DNA of 37,180 bases from an uncultured Terriglobus sp. (GCA_937873305.1 CALMOM010000158.1:1-37180), one strand, 5' to 3'; shown: positions 15,344 to 23,961, numbered from the stretch's first letter. The notes: generated from the letters alone by a model not told the origin. A program made the numbers and translations.

Positions 15344-16276
15344 CTAGGGCGAGTTGGTCAGCAGGCGCTCCACGCGCTGCTGCAGGCTCTGTGCGTTGAA
15401 GGGGGCATAAACCTTGGCATCGTTGTCGAAGTAGACGTAAACGTCTCGCCTTCTACGCTTGGGCTGCAGCACTGGGCTGGCGTGGTGGCCGTAAGGTCCG
15501 CTGGTCGCCAACTCGTCCGCCGCTTCCTGACCACGTGCCCACTGCACCACGCGCTCTGCCCAGGTGTCCAGCGCGGCATCGCCGTAGCCAGAGGCGTACA
15601 GCTCCTCCGACCCGTGCAGCCGGCAGTAGACGAAGTCCGACGTCACGTCGAAAAGCAGAGGCCACTGCACCGTGTCGGCCACCACCAGGCCTACGCGATG
15701 CTGGCGCAGCAACGCAATGAACTCCGGGTAAACAAAGCTTTCATGCCGAATCTCCAGGCAGTGCCGCAGCGGTATATTGACCTGCGCCTTCACCACCGTG
15801 CGGCCCGTGAGCCTGGGATCATGTTCCACGGCCAGCGCGGCAGCCTCCGCAGTGGTGCGCGGCAGCAGCTTGAAAAAAGAGGACAGGCGCTCCGCATCGA
15901 AGCGAATCTGCGGCGGCAACTGCCACAGGATTGGACCCAGCTTGTGCCCAAGCGCGAGCAGTCCCTGCGCAAAGAAGTTTGCCAGGCCTTGCTCCACATC
16001 GCGCAGCTTCTTCATGTGCGTAATAAAGCGTGAGCCTTTTGAGGAAAAGACGAAGCCACCCGGTGTTTCTTTTCGCCACTGCTCAAAACTGTTTGGTCGT
16101 TGCAGTGAGTAATGCGTGCCATTGATCTCAATGGAGGGAAACAGACCCGCCGCAAAGGCCAGCTCGCTCCGCTGTGCCAGCTCTGGCGGGCAGAATTGGC
16201 TGGGCCAACCTTTGTACCGCCAGCCGGAGATGCCAATGTAGATACGCCCAGGTTCTCCAGTCGAAAACGCGCTCAC
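15344..16276 (-). CDS. DUF72 domain-containing protein
   Basis: A 310-residue protein with the DUF72 TIM-barrel-like fold. Recognisable parts are YIGISGWRYKGW at the start, EINGTHYSLQ and FVFSSKGSRFITHMKKL in the first third, GPILWQLPP and EIRHESF in the middle, and YCRLHGSEELY with VYVYFDNDA toward the end. The biochemical role of the family is not established. The frame is open to 16741, but that would overlap the divergent dehydrogenase gene. I chose GTG 16276, which has GGAG eight bases upstream and leaves 56 bases of shared intergenic space. No promoter in that space is convincing. Confidence 0.85.
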   Translation of the reverse strand: MSAFSTGEPGRIYIGISGWRYKGWPSQFCPPELAQRSELAFAAGLFPSIEINGTHYSLQRPNSFEQWRKETPGGFVFSSKGSRFITHMKKLRDVEQGLANFFAQGLLALGHKLGPILWQLPPQIRFDAERLSSFFKLLPRTTAEAAALAVEHDPRLTGRTVVKAQVNIPLRHCLEIRHESFVYPEFIALLRQHRVGLVVADTVQWPLLFDVTSDFVYCRLHGSEELYASGYGDAALDTWAERVVQWARGQEAADELATSGPYGHHASPVLQPKRRRRDVYVYFDNDAKVYAPFNAQSLQQRVERLLTNSP

Positions 16277-16332
16277 GCCATTCTCCGTTGTAGGTACGGT
16301 ACATAGCCCTTCGCTGTTGCATCCTAGAGGGT

Positions 16333-19300
16333 ATGCCGCAGAAGCGCCTTCTGAATACTCCGCTGGACGTACCGCACACCACTGAGATCTTCGTCGATGG
16401 CCGCACCGTGCCGGTGGGCGAAGGCGAATTGCTGATCGAGGTGCTGAACCGCGCCGCCGCGCTGGCCAACCTGTCGATTGCGGACGCCGGGTTCCATAAC
16501 GCGGACAAGAAGCTGAGCATCGGCGAGCGTCGCGCGTTGAATGAGGACACCCACCTGGGCGACGGCCAAAGTTCGTCGCCTGAGCAATATCCCGGTACCA
16601 ATCCCGACAGCTCTCGCGCCAATCATGAGGGCAACTATCACTCCGTGGCGCAGGTCTGCTACCTGGAGCAGATGGGGCCGGTGCAGACGTGCGATACCTG
16701 CATGGTCGAGGTGAACGGCACTCTGGAGCGCGCCTGCGCAACAGAGGTGCGGGCGGGTATGCGCGTGTTTACCACCAGCCCACGTGCTGATGTTGCGCAG
16801 CGCGAGGCCATGGACCGCATCCTGCAGAACCACGACCTGTACTGCACCGTGTGCGACAACAACAACGGCAACTGCACCATCCACAACGCCGTGGGCGAAA
16901 TGCAGATCAAACACCAGGTGCGCCCATATCTGCACAAGCCGTATGAGCAGGACCACTCGAACCCGTTTTACCGCTACGATCCGGACCAGTGCATCCTGTG
17001 CGGCCGCTGCGTGGAGGCCTGCCAGGACGTGCAGGTGAACGAGACGCTGACCATCAATTGGGAAGACCGGCACCCGCGCGTACTGTGGGATGGTGGCGAG
17101 CAGATCGCCGGGTCAAGCTGCGTCAGTTGCGGCCACTGCGTCACCGTGTGCCCGTGCAACGCGCTCATGGAAAAGAGCATGCTGCAGCACGCGGGCACGC
17201 TCACGAACCTGCCCGCGAACGTGCTGGATGACATGATCGAGGTGGTCAAGGGCGTAGAGCCGGAGACGGGCTATCCACCCATCCTCGCCCTGTCGGACAT
17301 TGAGAGCACCATGCGCGAGGCGCGTACCAAACGCACCAAGACCGTATGCGCCTTTTGCGGTGTGGGCTGCTCCTTTGAGGTATGGACGCGCGACCGCCAC
17401 ATCCTGAAGATTGAGCCGACCCACGGCCCTGCCAATGGCATTTCGACCTGCATCAAGGGCAAGTTTGGGTACGACTACACCAACAGCACCGAGCGGCTGC
17501 ACACGCCGCTGATCCGCGTGGACGACGGGCAGTACAGCACCTATCGTGAGGCCACGTGGGACGAGGCGCTGACGCTGATCGCCAGCAAGTTCAAGAGCAT
17601 CAAGGAGACGCACGGGCCGGACGCGCTGGCCTTCATCGCCAGCAGCAAGTGCACCAACGAAGAAAGCTACCTGATGCAGAAGCTGGCGCGGGCGGTGATC
17701 GGCACCAACAACATCGACAACTGCAGCCGCTACTGCCAGACGCCCGCGACCAAAGGGCTGTCGCGAACGGTGAGCACCGGCGGCGATGCGGGGTCTATCG
17801 CGGACATCGAGCAGGCTGGGCTGGTGCTAATCGTTGGCTCCAACACGTCGGAGAGCCATCCCGTGCTGGCCACGCGCATCAAGCGGTCGCACAAGTACCG
17901 CGGCCAGCGCCTGATCGTCGCCGACCTGCGCAAGCACGAGATGGCAGAGCGCGCGGACACCTTTATGCGGCCGAACCCCGGTACCGACATGGTGTGGGCT
18001 TCCGCCATTACGAAGTACATTTTCGACCAGGGCTGGGAGGCAAAGCAGTTCCTCGCCGACCGCGTGAACAAGACCGAGGAGTACAAGGCGAGCCTTGCGC
18101 CCTTCACCATGGCCTATGCCGAGCAGGTGACTGGCATCAGCCAGGACGTGCTAAGGCAGGTGGCAAAGGAGATTGTCGAGGCGGATGGTGTCTGCGTTCT
18201 GTGGGCCATGGGTGTGACGCAGCACTGCGGCGGGTCTGATACCAGCACGGCCATGTCGAACCTGTTGCTGGCGACCGGTAACTATGGCCGGCACGGCGCG
18301 GGCGCATACCCGTTGCGCGGCCACAATAACGTGCAGGGTGCCAGCGACTTTGGTTCCATGCCGGACATGTTGCCCGGCTACCAGCACGTGGACGACGAGT
18401 CTGCCCGTGCCAAGTTCGAGGCTGCATGGCAGGTGACGCTGCCGGTCGCAAAGGGCTTGGATAACCACGAGATGATGGAGTCCATTCATAAGGGCACGCT
18501 GCGCTCGCTCTACATCAAGGGCGAAGACACCATCACAAGCGACGGCAATGCCAATGACGTGGGCAAGGCGCTGAGCGAGATCGAATTCCTCGTCGTGCAG
18601 GACATCTTCTTTTCGGAGACCTGCAAGTTTGCGGATGTGGTGCTGCCTGCGGCGCCTTCCCTTGAGAAGGACGGCACCTTCACCAGCACGGAGCGCCGCA
18701 TCCAGCGGCTGTACAAGGCACTGGACCCGCTGGGTGACTCGAAGCCGGACTGGGAGATCATCCAGCTCATTGCGCAGCGCATGGGTGCGCACTGGCACTA
18801 CACGCATCCCAGCGAAATCATGCAGGAGATTGCGGAACTGACACCGTTCTTCGCGGGTGTAACGTACGAGCGGCTGGAGGGCTTTAAGAGCCTGCAGTGG
18901 CCGGTTGCGAAGGACGGCACGGACTCGCCCATCCTGTTCAAGGACAAGTTTCCTTTTCCGGACGGCAAGGCCATGTTCTACCCGCTGGAGTGGGTACCGC
19001 CGTCGGAAGAAATTGACGAACACTTCGACCTGCACCTGAACAACGGCCGCATGCTGGAGCACTTCGAACAGGGCGCGATGACCTACAAGGTGCCCGGCAT
19101 CGAGCAGATCACTCCGCTGAACTGGGTGGAGGTTTCACCGGAGCTGGCCGAGGAGCGCGGGCTGGAGAGCGGCACTAAAGTGGAAGTGGAGAGCCGCTGG
19201 GGTGTGATCCGCGCCAAGGTGTTGGTGACGGACCGCGTGGAGGGCAAGCAGCTGTACATGCCCATGAACTCCGTGTCAGAGCCGGTGAACCGACTGACCG

Positions 19301-19533
19301 GTGCGCACGTGGACCGTGCCACACACACGCCTGCCTACAAGGAAACCGCGGTGCGCTTTCGCGTGCTGGAGCGGAAGGGCCGTTCGCCGCTGAAGGCAGA
19401 AAACTTCCGCAATGGCAGCCGCACACCGCAGCAGGGTGTGGAGGTGGAGCGCAAGTGGGCGCGTGGTGACTATGCCGTTCCGGGGACGCGTGCGGCGGAT
19501 AAGCTGGTGCAAATCAACAGCACCACAACATGA
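16333..19533 (+). CDS. Formate dehydrogenase alpha subunit-type molybdoenzyme (NuoG-like N-terminus)
   Basis: A 1066-residue molybdopterin oxidoreductase, probably a cytoplasmic formate dehydrogenase. The domain order is: 2Fe-2S ferredoxin (Cys109, 120, 123, 135); His-Cys3 4Fe-4S (His167, Cys171, 174, 180); two 4Fe-4S ferredoxin clusters (Cys220/223/226/230 and 263/266/269/273); the molybdopterin domain's own 4Fe-4S (Cys339, 342, 346, 373); then the bis-MGD catalytic part and a C-terminal dinucleotide-binding domain. The Mo ligand is Cys468, coded TGC, in SRYCQTPATKG. The next residue is Gln where classical formate dehydrogenases have His. About 45 extra residues sit in the ferredoxin domain (about 47-105). 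The closest architecture I recall is Bacillus YrhE/YjgC, which also pairs with a DUF1641 gene. GAGGG lies only two to three bases before the ATG, so the start is less certain. No beta subunit or FdhD is nearby. Confidence 0.88.
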   Translation: MPQKRLLNTPLDVPHTTEIFVDGRTVPVGEGELLIEVLNRAAALANLSIADAGFHNADKKLSIGERRALNEDTHLGDGQSSSPEQYPGTNPDSSRANHEGNYHSVAQVCYLEQMGPVQTCDTCMVEVNGTLERACATEVRAGMRVFTTSPRADVAQREAMDRILQNHDLYCTVCDNNNGNCTIHNAVGEMQIKHQVRPYLHKPYEQDHSNPFYRYDPDQCILCGRCVEACQDVQVNETLTINWEDRHPRVLWDGGEQIAGSSCVSCGHCVTVCPCNALMEKSMLQHAGTLTNLPANVLDDMIEVVKGVEPETGYPPILALSDIESTMREARTKRTKTVCAFCGVGCSFEVWTRDRHILKIEPTHGPANGISTCIKGKFGYDYTNSTERLHTPLIRVDDGQYSTYREATWDEALTLIASKFKSIKETHGPDALAFIASSKCTNEESYLMQKLARAVIGTNNIDNCSRYCQTPATKGLSRTVSTGGDAGSIADIEQAGLVLIVGSNTSESHPVLATRIKRSHKYRGQRLIVADLRKHEMAERADTFMRPNPGTDMVWASAITKYIFDQGWEAKQFLADRVNKTEEYKASLAPFTMAYAEQVTGISQDVLRQVAKEIVEADGVCVLWAMGVTQHCGGSDTSTAMSNLLLATGNYGRHGAGAYPLRGHNNVQGASDFGSMPDMLPGYQHVDDESARAKFEAAWQVTLPVAKGLDNHEMMESIHKGTLRSLYIKGEDTITSDGNANDVGKALSEIEFLVVQDIFFSETCKFADVVLPAAPSLEKDGTFTSTERRIQRLYKALDPLGDSKPDWEIIQLIAQRMGAHWHYTHPSEIMQEIAELTPFFAGVTYERLEGFKSLQWPVAKDGTDSPILFKDKFPFPDGKAMFYPLEWVPPSEEIDEHFDLHLNNGRMLEHFEQGAMTYKVPGIEQITPLNWVEVSPELAEERGLESGTKVEVESRWGVIRAKVLVTDRVEGKQLYMPMNSVSEPVNRLTGAHVDRATHTPAYKETAVRFRVLERKGRSPLKAENFRNGSRTPQQGVEVERKWARGDYAVPGTRAADKLVQINSTTT

Positions 19534-19667
19534 GTCGTGGTGCCTACCTCTTCGCGGGAGTGTGGGAACGCACTCCGTGGAAGCTTCGATCCCTATCAAC
19601 TTCTATCTCTGCGAGATGTAAGGCAGCCAGCAGCAAAGTGACCTAACCCGCTGCTTCCGAGGTATAC

Positions 19668-20162
19668 ATGGCCAATCCAATCAGGTTCTCACCGAACAAA
19701 TACGACCCGAAAGATGGGTTGATGCGCCGCCTGGAAGCTGCTCCAAAGGAGCATGCCGAAGCACTCCTGGTGGCCTATGACCTGCTGCAGACCGCACACG
19801 ACGAGGGCATCCTCGATCTCCTACACGGCATGGTGCATGCCAAGAATGAGATTGCCGGCCATTTGGCGGAGGCGGCGCGAGTTCAGGAAAGTGTGGGTGC
19901 GCTGCGCAACCTCATCAGCGTGGGCAAGATTCTGGGTGCGATGGAGCCGGAGACGATGAGTTGCATTGCCGCAGCCATGAGCACCGCCACCAAGAAGACG
20001 CCGGACGAGCCGCTGTCCATGTGGGGCCTGTTCAAGAAAATCAGTTCCAAGGAGGGGCGTCGCGGCCTCAGCCTCGGAGTGGAACTGATTACCGCGCTGG
20101 GCACCCGTCGTTTTACCGATGCGAAGCAGCTGCCCGGTGGCAAGGCGGTCGTAAAGAAGTAA
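19668..20162 (+). CDS. DUF1641 family protein, formate dehydrogenase partner
   Basis: A 164-residue helical protein with the DUF1641 core: a segment around AYDLLQTAHDEGILDLLHGMVHAKNEI, then Gly-rich LISVGKILG, and the C-terminal stretch with MWGLFKKISSKEGRRGLSLGVELITALG. In Bacillus (YrhD, YjgD) and other bacteria this family is encoded beside the NuoG-like formate dehydrogenase, and the same order here supports a partner role, either structural or in assembly. It follows the dehydrogenase by 134 bases. That gap contains a small inverted repeat, GGAGTG/CACTCC (19557-19562 and 19571-19576), without a T-run, which is not a convincing terminator. GAGG precedes the ATG by about six bases. The molecular function is not known. 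Confidence 0.85.
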   Translation: MANPIRFSPNKYDPKDGLMRRLEAAPKEHAEALLVAYDLLQTAHDEGILDLLHGMVHAKNEIAGHLAEAARVQESVGALRNLISVGKILGAMEPETMSCIAAAMSTATKKTPDEPLSMWGLFKKISSKEGRRGLSLGVELITALGTRRFTDAKQLPGGKAVVKK

Positions 20163-20211
20163 GCCGAAAGCACTGAGGCCGTCGTATCTAACGCATGCAG
20201 GAGAGTGTCAC

Positions 20212-20652
20212 TTGAAGCACCTTGTACTGATGTCGTGCCCTGTATTGACGTGCGTGTCGGCCTTCTCGCAGTCGCCCACGGACTTTTCTGCCATCGATTT
20301 AAAACTCAAGGCGTGCGAGACGGCCCATGTAGATGCCGACGGTAGTGCACACTGCCAGATAGATGCTTTCACCGCCGCCGACAAGCGACTGAACGCGGTA
20401 TACGCAAACATTACAACTGCTCTGAGGAATGCGGGACCGAAACACACGCCCGATGATGACGAGGTGGTGAAACGCCTGGTCGCGGCAGAGCGCGCCTGGG
20501 TAGTGTTCCGCGACGCGCAATGCAACTACATGAGTACTATGGCGCTGCATGCGCCGCTTGAAGGATACGAGTATCACTCCTGCCGATATGAGCTGACTAA
20601 GGAACGAATCAAGGCGCTTACCGCGGTCGATGCGCCTCAGAGTCCGCGCTGA
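20212..20652 (+). CDS. Exported LprI/DUF1311 family protein
   Basis: A 146-residue exported protein with the DUF1311 (lysozyme inhibitor LprI-type) pattern: an early Cys (KACET), then Cys in HCQIDAF, YANITTALRN, the core LVAAERAWVVFRDAQCNYMS, and the final SCRYELTKERIKAL. Four conserved cysteines suggest two disulfides in the periplasm. The signal peptide is MKHLVLMSCPVLTCVSAFSQ. The start is an unusual TTG at 20212, supported by GGAG about 10 bases upstream and by the signal sequence beginning there. It lies 49 bases after the DUF1641 gene and may be read from the same transcript. Lysozyme inhibition is known only for a few family members and is not shown here. Confidence 0.8.
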   Translation: MKHLVLMSCPVLTCVSAFSQSPTDFSAIDLKLKACETAHVDADGSAHCQIDAFTAADKRLNAVYANITTALRNAGPKHTPDDDEVVKRLVAAERAWVVFRDAQCNYMSTMALHAPLEGYEYHSCRYELTKERIKALTAVDAPQSPR

Positions 20653-20724
20653 TCTAGTTGGCGTTGCCGTTCGTACGTGGCAGTCAATGAGCTTGTACCC
20701 GCCGCGCTGACTTGCACGATCTCT

Positions 20725-21801
20725 TTACCGCGGCGCGCGCGGCGAGAAGTACCCCTTGCGTGCGCGCACATGCAGGCGCTGATCCAGTGCGACCAAATAG
20801 ATGGAGCGGAAGGCACCATCCTGCTTCAGGTCTGCGGGCCGGTAGCGCAGGGAATACTGTGAGCGCAGTTCTTCCTCAATGGAGTGAAAGCCCTGTGCCA
20901 CATCCTCGATCTTGACCGGGAAGAAGGTGCGTCCACCGGTCGCCTCGCTGAGGCGTGACAGCACCTCATCGCCCTTGTCGCGCGAGGGCGAGACGTTTGT
21001 CGAGATGGTGTAGACGATGGTCTCCGCGCGCTGACACTCTTTGATGGCATCCTGCTCGTACGCGTGGGAGTAGTTATCTTCCCCGTCGGAGACCACGATC
21101 AGCGCCTTGCGGATGGTGTCGTTGGATTTAATCGTCAGCATCTGATCGCGGCAGGTCTGGTAAATGGCGTCGAAGAAGGCGGTGCCGCCGCCGGGCCGCA
21201 GTTTGTTGATGGCCGTGCTCAGCTTGTCCACGCTATTGGTATAGTCCTGCGCCAGATCCTGCCGCACGTCGAAGCCTTCCACAAAGGCGGCGTCCTGTCG
21301 CGGCCGCAGCACCTGCAGTAGGAACTCCGTTGCCGCTTGCTGCTCAAACTGAAAGCGCGATCGGATGGAATTGGATGTATCGAGCAATATGCCGATACGC
21401 AGCGGCAGGTTTGCCTGCTGCGTAAAACTGATGATGCGATCGGGCCTTTTACCGTCGTCCAGCAGGCCGAAGTTCTGCTGCTGCAGGCCGGTCACAAAGC
21501 GGCCCTTGTTGTCGGTGACGGTAAAGACGAGCGGTACCTCTGGCACAAAAGCCCGGATGGTAGGTGCGTTCGCGTCGGCTGCTGCGATGGCAGGTGGTTG
21601 GTCAGTGCCGCCTGCCGGCGCAGTCTGCACTGGCGCTGCCTGCGTGGCGGGTACCGCCTGCTGTGGCGGATGTGCAGCGCTCGTAGCATCTACGTCCGTC
21701 GAAGCGGGCGGCAGGGCAGGAGCGGCACCCGGCTTCACCTGTGCGGAGGCAAGACTTGCGAGAAAGACAACCGAGGCGAGCAGCGGACGAAACACAAACA
21801 T
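20725..21801 (-). CDS. Exported VWA-domain protein (acidobacterial VWFA-related type)
   Basis: A 358-residue exported protein. A signal peptide (1-20) is followed by a Pro/Ala/Gln-rich linker to about 80, then a short beta domain with FTVTDNKGRFVTGLQQQNFGLLDDG. The von Willebrand factor A domain carries a complete MIDAS set: DTSNS at 141-145, GGTAFFDAI near 220 and SDGED near 250. It ends with RYRPADLKQDGAFRSIYL and RARKGYF. This whole pattern is the VWFA-related domain described in Acidobacteria, where many paralogues occur. A role in protein-protein contacts on or beyond the inner membrane is likely. It starts 44 bases after the stop of the pseudouridine synthase gene and may be the last gene of that operon. 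Confidence 0.9.
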   Translation of the reverse strand: MFVFRPLLASVVFLASLASAQVKPGAAPALPPASTDVDATSAAHPPQQAVPATQAAPVQTAPAGGTDQPPAIAAADANAPTIRAFVPEVPLVFTVTDNKGRFVTGLQQQNFGLLDDGKRPDRIISFTQQANLPLRIGILLDTSNSIRSRFQFEQQAATEFLLQVLRPRQDAAFVEGFDVRQDLAQDYTNSVDKLSTAINKLRPGGGTAFFDAIYQTCRDQMLTIKSNDTIRKALIVVSDGEDNYSHAYEQDAIKECQRAETIVYTISTNVSPSRDKGDEVLSRLSEATGGRTFFPVKIEDVAQGFHSIEEELRSQYSLRYRPADLKQDGAFRSIYLVALDQRLHVRARKGYFSPRAPR

Positions 21802-21845
21802 GTCCTGCGTAGTCTACCAAGTTGGACACATGGCTGGCTGTTGAC

Positions 21846-23231
21846 TCAGCGCGGAACGGCAGGCCGAAGCTGTGCGAGCAAGGCCTCGAGTTCCGCGGGC
21901 AGCGGCGCATACAGATCCAGAGGCTTGCCCGTGATGGGGTGTAGCAGCTTTAGGTGCGCCGCGTGCAGAAAGTTACGCGTGAGTTGAGCCGAGCCCTCAG
22001 GTAGCCCGGCGATGCGGGCGGGCGCGCCGTACAGCGTGTCGCCCACCACGGGGTGCCCCAGCGACTGCATGTGGACACGGATCTGGTGGGTGCGCCCGGT
22101 CTCGATGCGAAGATCCAGCAGCGTGAAATCGCCCGCCGGGGTCTGCAGCCGCTCCAGCACGGTGTAGTGCGTTCGCGCCGGGCGTGGATCGTTGCTGCGC
22201 CGCTGCGTGGCGACATCCATCTCTTCTGGATGCCGCTGCGCGGGCGTGCCGTGGCTGGCCGTGGTTAGGTAGCCCGCGCTCACGCGCGTGGTCATGCGGG
22301 TGCGGCGCACGCGGTCCCGCGCTATGGGCAGGTCGATGAGTCCGCGGTCGTTCCGTACGTGCCGGTGTACCAGCGCGATGTAGCGCTTTTCCAGTGAGCG
22401 CTCGGCAAACATCTCCGCCAGGGCGCGGTGCGCGGCATCAGTTTTGGCCACCATGATGAGGCCGCTGGTCTGCTTATCCAGCCGGTGCACGATGCCGGGC
22501 CGCAGCGGGCCGCCCACCGCGCTCAGCTGGTCTTTGAAGTAAAAGAGCAGCGCATTCACCAGCGTGCCGCTGCTGCGGGCGTCGTCATTCAAGCCGCTGC
22601 CCGCGTGCACCATCATGCCGGCGGGCTTGTCGATGACGGCCATGTGCCGATCCTCGAAAACGACGCTGAGCGGGATGTTCTCGGGTGTGGCGCGCAGCGG
22701 GGCGGGTTGCGGTTCGCCCTCGACCATAAGGGTTTCGCCGCCCTGCAGTTTGCCCTTGGCGCGGCCTACAACGCCGTTCACGCGCACTTGTCCGTGCTCG
22801 ATGAGCAGTTGTGCGCGTGCGCGTGAAATCTCTGGCAAAGCCTTGGCCAGGTAAGCGTCCAGCCGCTGACCGCGCGCATCCGCGTCGGCTACCCAGGTGC
22901 GGGTGCCGCCCACGCTGGCGATCTCCGGGCCGGGCAGCAAAACTTCGTCATCGTCCTCTGCCTGCACGACCGCTTCCGCTGTTGACCCCGGCTCGGATCG
23001 CTGCTGGCGGCGGCCACTCTTCTGGAAGCCGCGCTTCTCACGCGCGGGACCGGCAGCCGTCGCGCGTGTGGCGGGTGACACAGCAGCCGGAACTGCTTCG
23101 CCGTACAGCTGAGCTTCCGCTGCGGCCAAATCGGCAGTCTCGACCTCGTTGGCGGCGTCGCGCATCACGCGGTAATCCGCCTTGACTGACTGCCGTCGCT
23201 TGCCCTTGGGCAGCATGTTTTTACTGGGCAT
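21846..23231 (-). CDS. RluA/RluD family pseudouridine synthase with an S4 domain
   Basis: Isomerises uridine to pseudouridine in RNA; large-subunit rRNA is the usual target of RluD-like enzymes. The 461-residue protein has a long basic and Ala/Glu-rich N-terminal extension (1-108) not found in E. coli RluD. An S4 RNA-binding domain follows (about 119-170), then the catalytic domain with DKPAGMMVHAG (201-211) and HRLDKQTSGL (249-258; catalytic Asp252), and RTHQIRVHMQSLGHPVVGD near the C-terminus. A second insert of about 25 residues rich in Arg and Pro sits before THYTVLERL. The first bases overlap the end of the lgt-like gene by 11, so the two are translationally linked. The exact RNA site cannot be told from sequence. 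Confidence 0.92.
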   Translation of the reverse strand: MPSKNMLPKGKRRQSVKADYRVMRDAANEVETADLAAAEAQLYGEAVPAAVSPATRATAAGPAREKRGFQKSGRRQQRSEPGSTAEAVVQAEDDDEVLLPGPEIASVGGTRTWVADADARGQRLDAYLAKALPEISRARAQLLIEHGQVRVNGVVGRAKGKLQGGETLMVEGEPQPAPLRATPENIPLSVVFEDRHMAVIDKPAGMMVHAGSGLNDDARSSGTLVNALLFYFKDQLSAVGGPLRPGIVHRLDKQTSGLIMVAKTDAAHRALAEMFAERSLEKRYIALVHRHVRNDRGLIDLPIARDRVRRTRMTTRVSAGYLTTASHGTPAQRHPEEMDVATQRRSNDPRPARTHYTVLERLQTPAGDFTLLDLRIETGRTHQIRVHMQSLGHPVVGDTLYGAPARIAGLPEGSAQLTRNFLHAAHLKLLHPITGKPLDLYAPLPAELEALLAQLRPAVPR

Positions 23232-23961
23232 CGTGCCGCTCCCGCTTGAAAAAGAACGCCATGCCCACCGCTACCAGTGCGATCAGCGCGGCTTGATCGA
23301 CACGCAGGAAATTGCCGACAAATGCATCCGGCAACACGTAGTCCGGTCGCAGTTGGTCCACAAAAAATCGGCTCAGCGCCGCCAGTCCAAGCCCCAGGCC
23401 CAGCGTTTCGCCTCCGCGATGGGCACTGCGCAGGTAGCCATACGTCAGCACTACACCCAGGAGTGAGAGCGCCGCCGCGTACAGCGCTACGGGATGGTAG
23501 CCGCGATCGCCGCGAATCCACTGGCCAACCGGCAGGGGCGTGGGCGAACCCAGATCGTCGCCCGCGAACAGGCTACCCGCGTGCAGTGCCGCCTGCAGCA
23601 GCAGGGCGCCGGGCGTCAGCGCGTCTGCCGTGCGCAGCAACGGCAACCGCTTCCACAGGGCATATCCAATGCCGCTCAGCACAGCGCCCAGCAGGCCGTA
23701 GCGCGTTACCGTGGGCAGCGTGAGGATGTACATGGGATAGTGCAGAAACGCCGTCGGCATCTGCGCGATGATGACCAGCCTCGACAGCAAGAGCGTACCC
23801 ATTGCGCTGATCAGGCACAGGTTCCACACGGCGTCGTCATGGACGCCGAGCAGCCGAGCACACCGCGCCGCCAGCAGGATGGCCAGCGCTAAGCCCAGTG
23901 CGGCTACCGCGCCGTAGGTCGGAATGGTGACCGGTCCCAGATGTGCAAGATGCGGGTACAC
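23221..23961 (-). CDS. Prolipoprotein diacylglyceryl transferase-like membrane protein, divergent active site
   Basis: A 246-residue polytopic membrane protein whose ends match Lgt. It begins (GTG start) MYPHLAHLGPVTIPTYG, has the LPVGQW and YHPVALY segments, and ends with RVDQAALIALVAVGMAFFF. Lgt transfers diacylglycerol from phosphatidylglycerol to the lipobox cysteine. Several expected residues are missing. The 'GRxGNFxNxE' signature reads HAGSLFAGDD (127-136), with no Arg. The 'HGG' region reads TRYGLLGA (86-93), with Tyr in place of His. 'HPTQLYE' reads HPVALYA. It may therefore be an inactive or re-purposed paralogue. A 7-base inverted repeat AGATGTG/CACATCT (23939-23965) overlaps the start codon. 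It is the first gene of the minus-strand run leading to the pseudouridine synthase. Confidence 0.75.
   Translation of the reverse strand: MYPHLAHLGPVTIPTYGAVAALGLALAILLAARCARLLGVHDDAVWNLCLISAMGTLLLSRLVIIAQMPTAFLHYPMYILTLPTVTRYGLLGAVLSGIGYALWKRLPLLRTADALTPGALLLQAALHAGSLFAGDDLGSPTPLPVGQWIRGDRGYHPVALYAAALSLLGVVLTYGYLRSAHRGGETLGLGLGLAALSRFFVDQLRPDYVLPDAFVGNFLRVDQAALIALVAVGMAFFFKRERHDAQ

Noticed and set aside
17734-17745. Selenocysteine at the dehydrogenase active site
   Set aside because: The codon is TGC (cysteine), with no in-frame TGA and no SECIS-like hairpin.
18151-19062. Long reverse-strand open frame opposite the dehydrogenase
   Set aside because: It is an antisense shadow of the GC-rich coding frame with no recognisable domain, and the plus-strand gene is continuous.
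19557-19576. Inverted repeat GGAGTG/CACTCC after the dehydrogenase as a terminator
   Set aside because: There is no T-run and the stem is only six base pairs; DUF1641 is likely co-transcribed.
20202-20220. GTGTCACTTG before the LprI-like gene as a fourth operator box
   Set aside because: It is a single half-site overlapping the ribosome-binding and start region; the match to the cinA boxes is likely chance.
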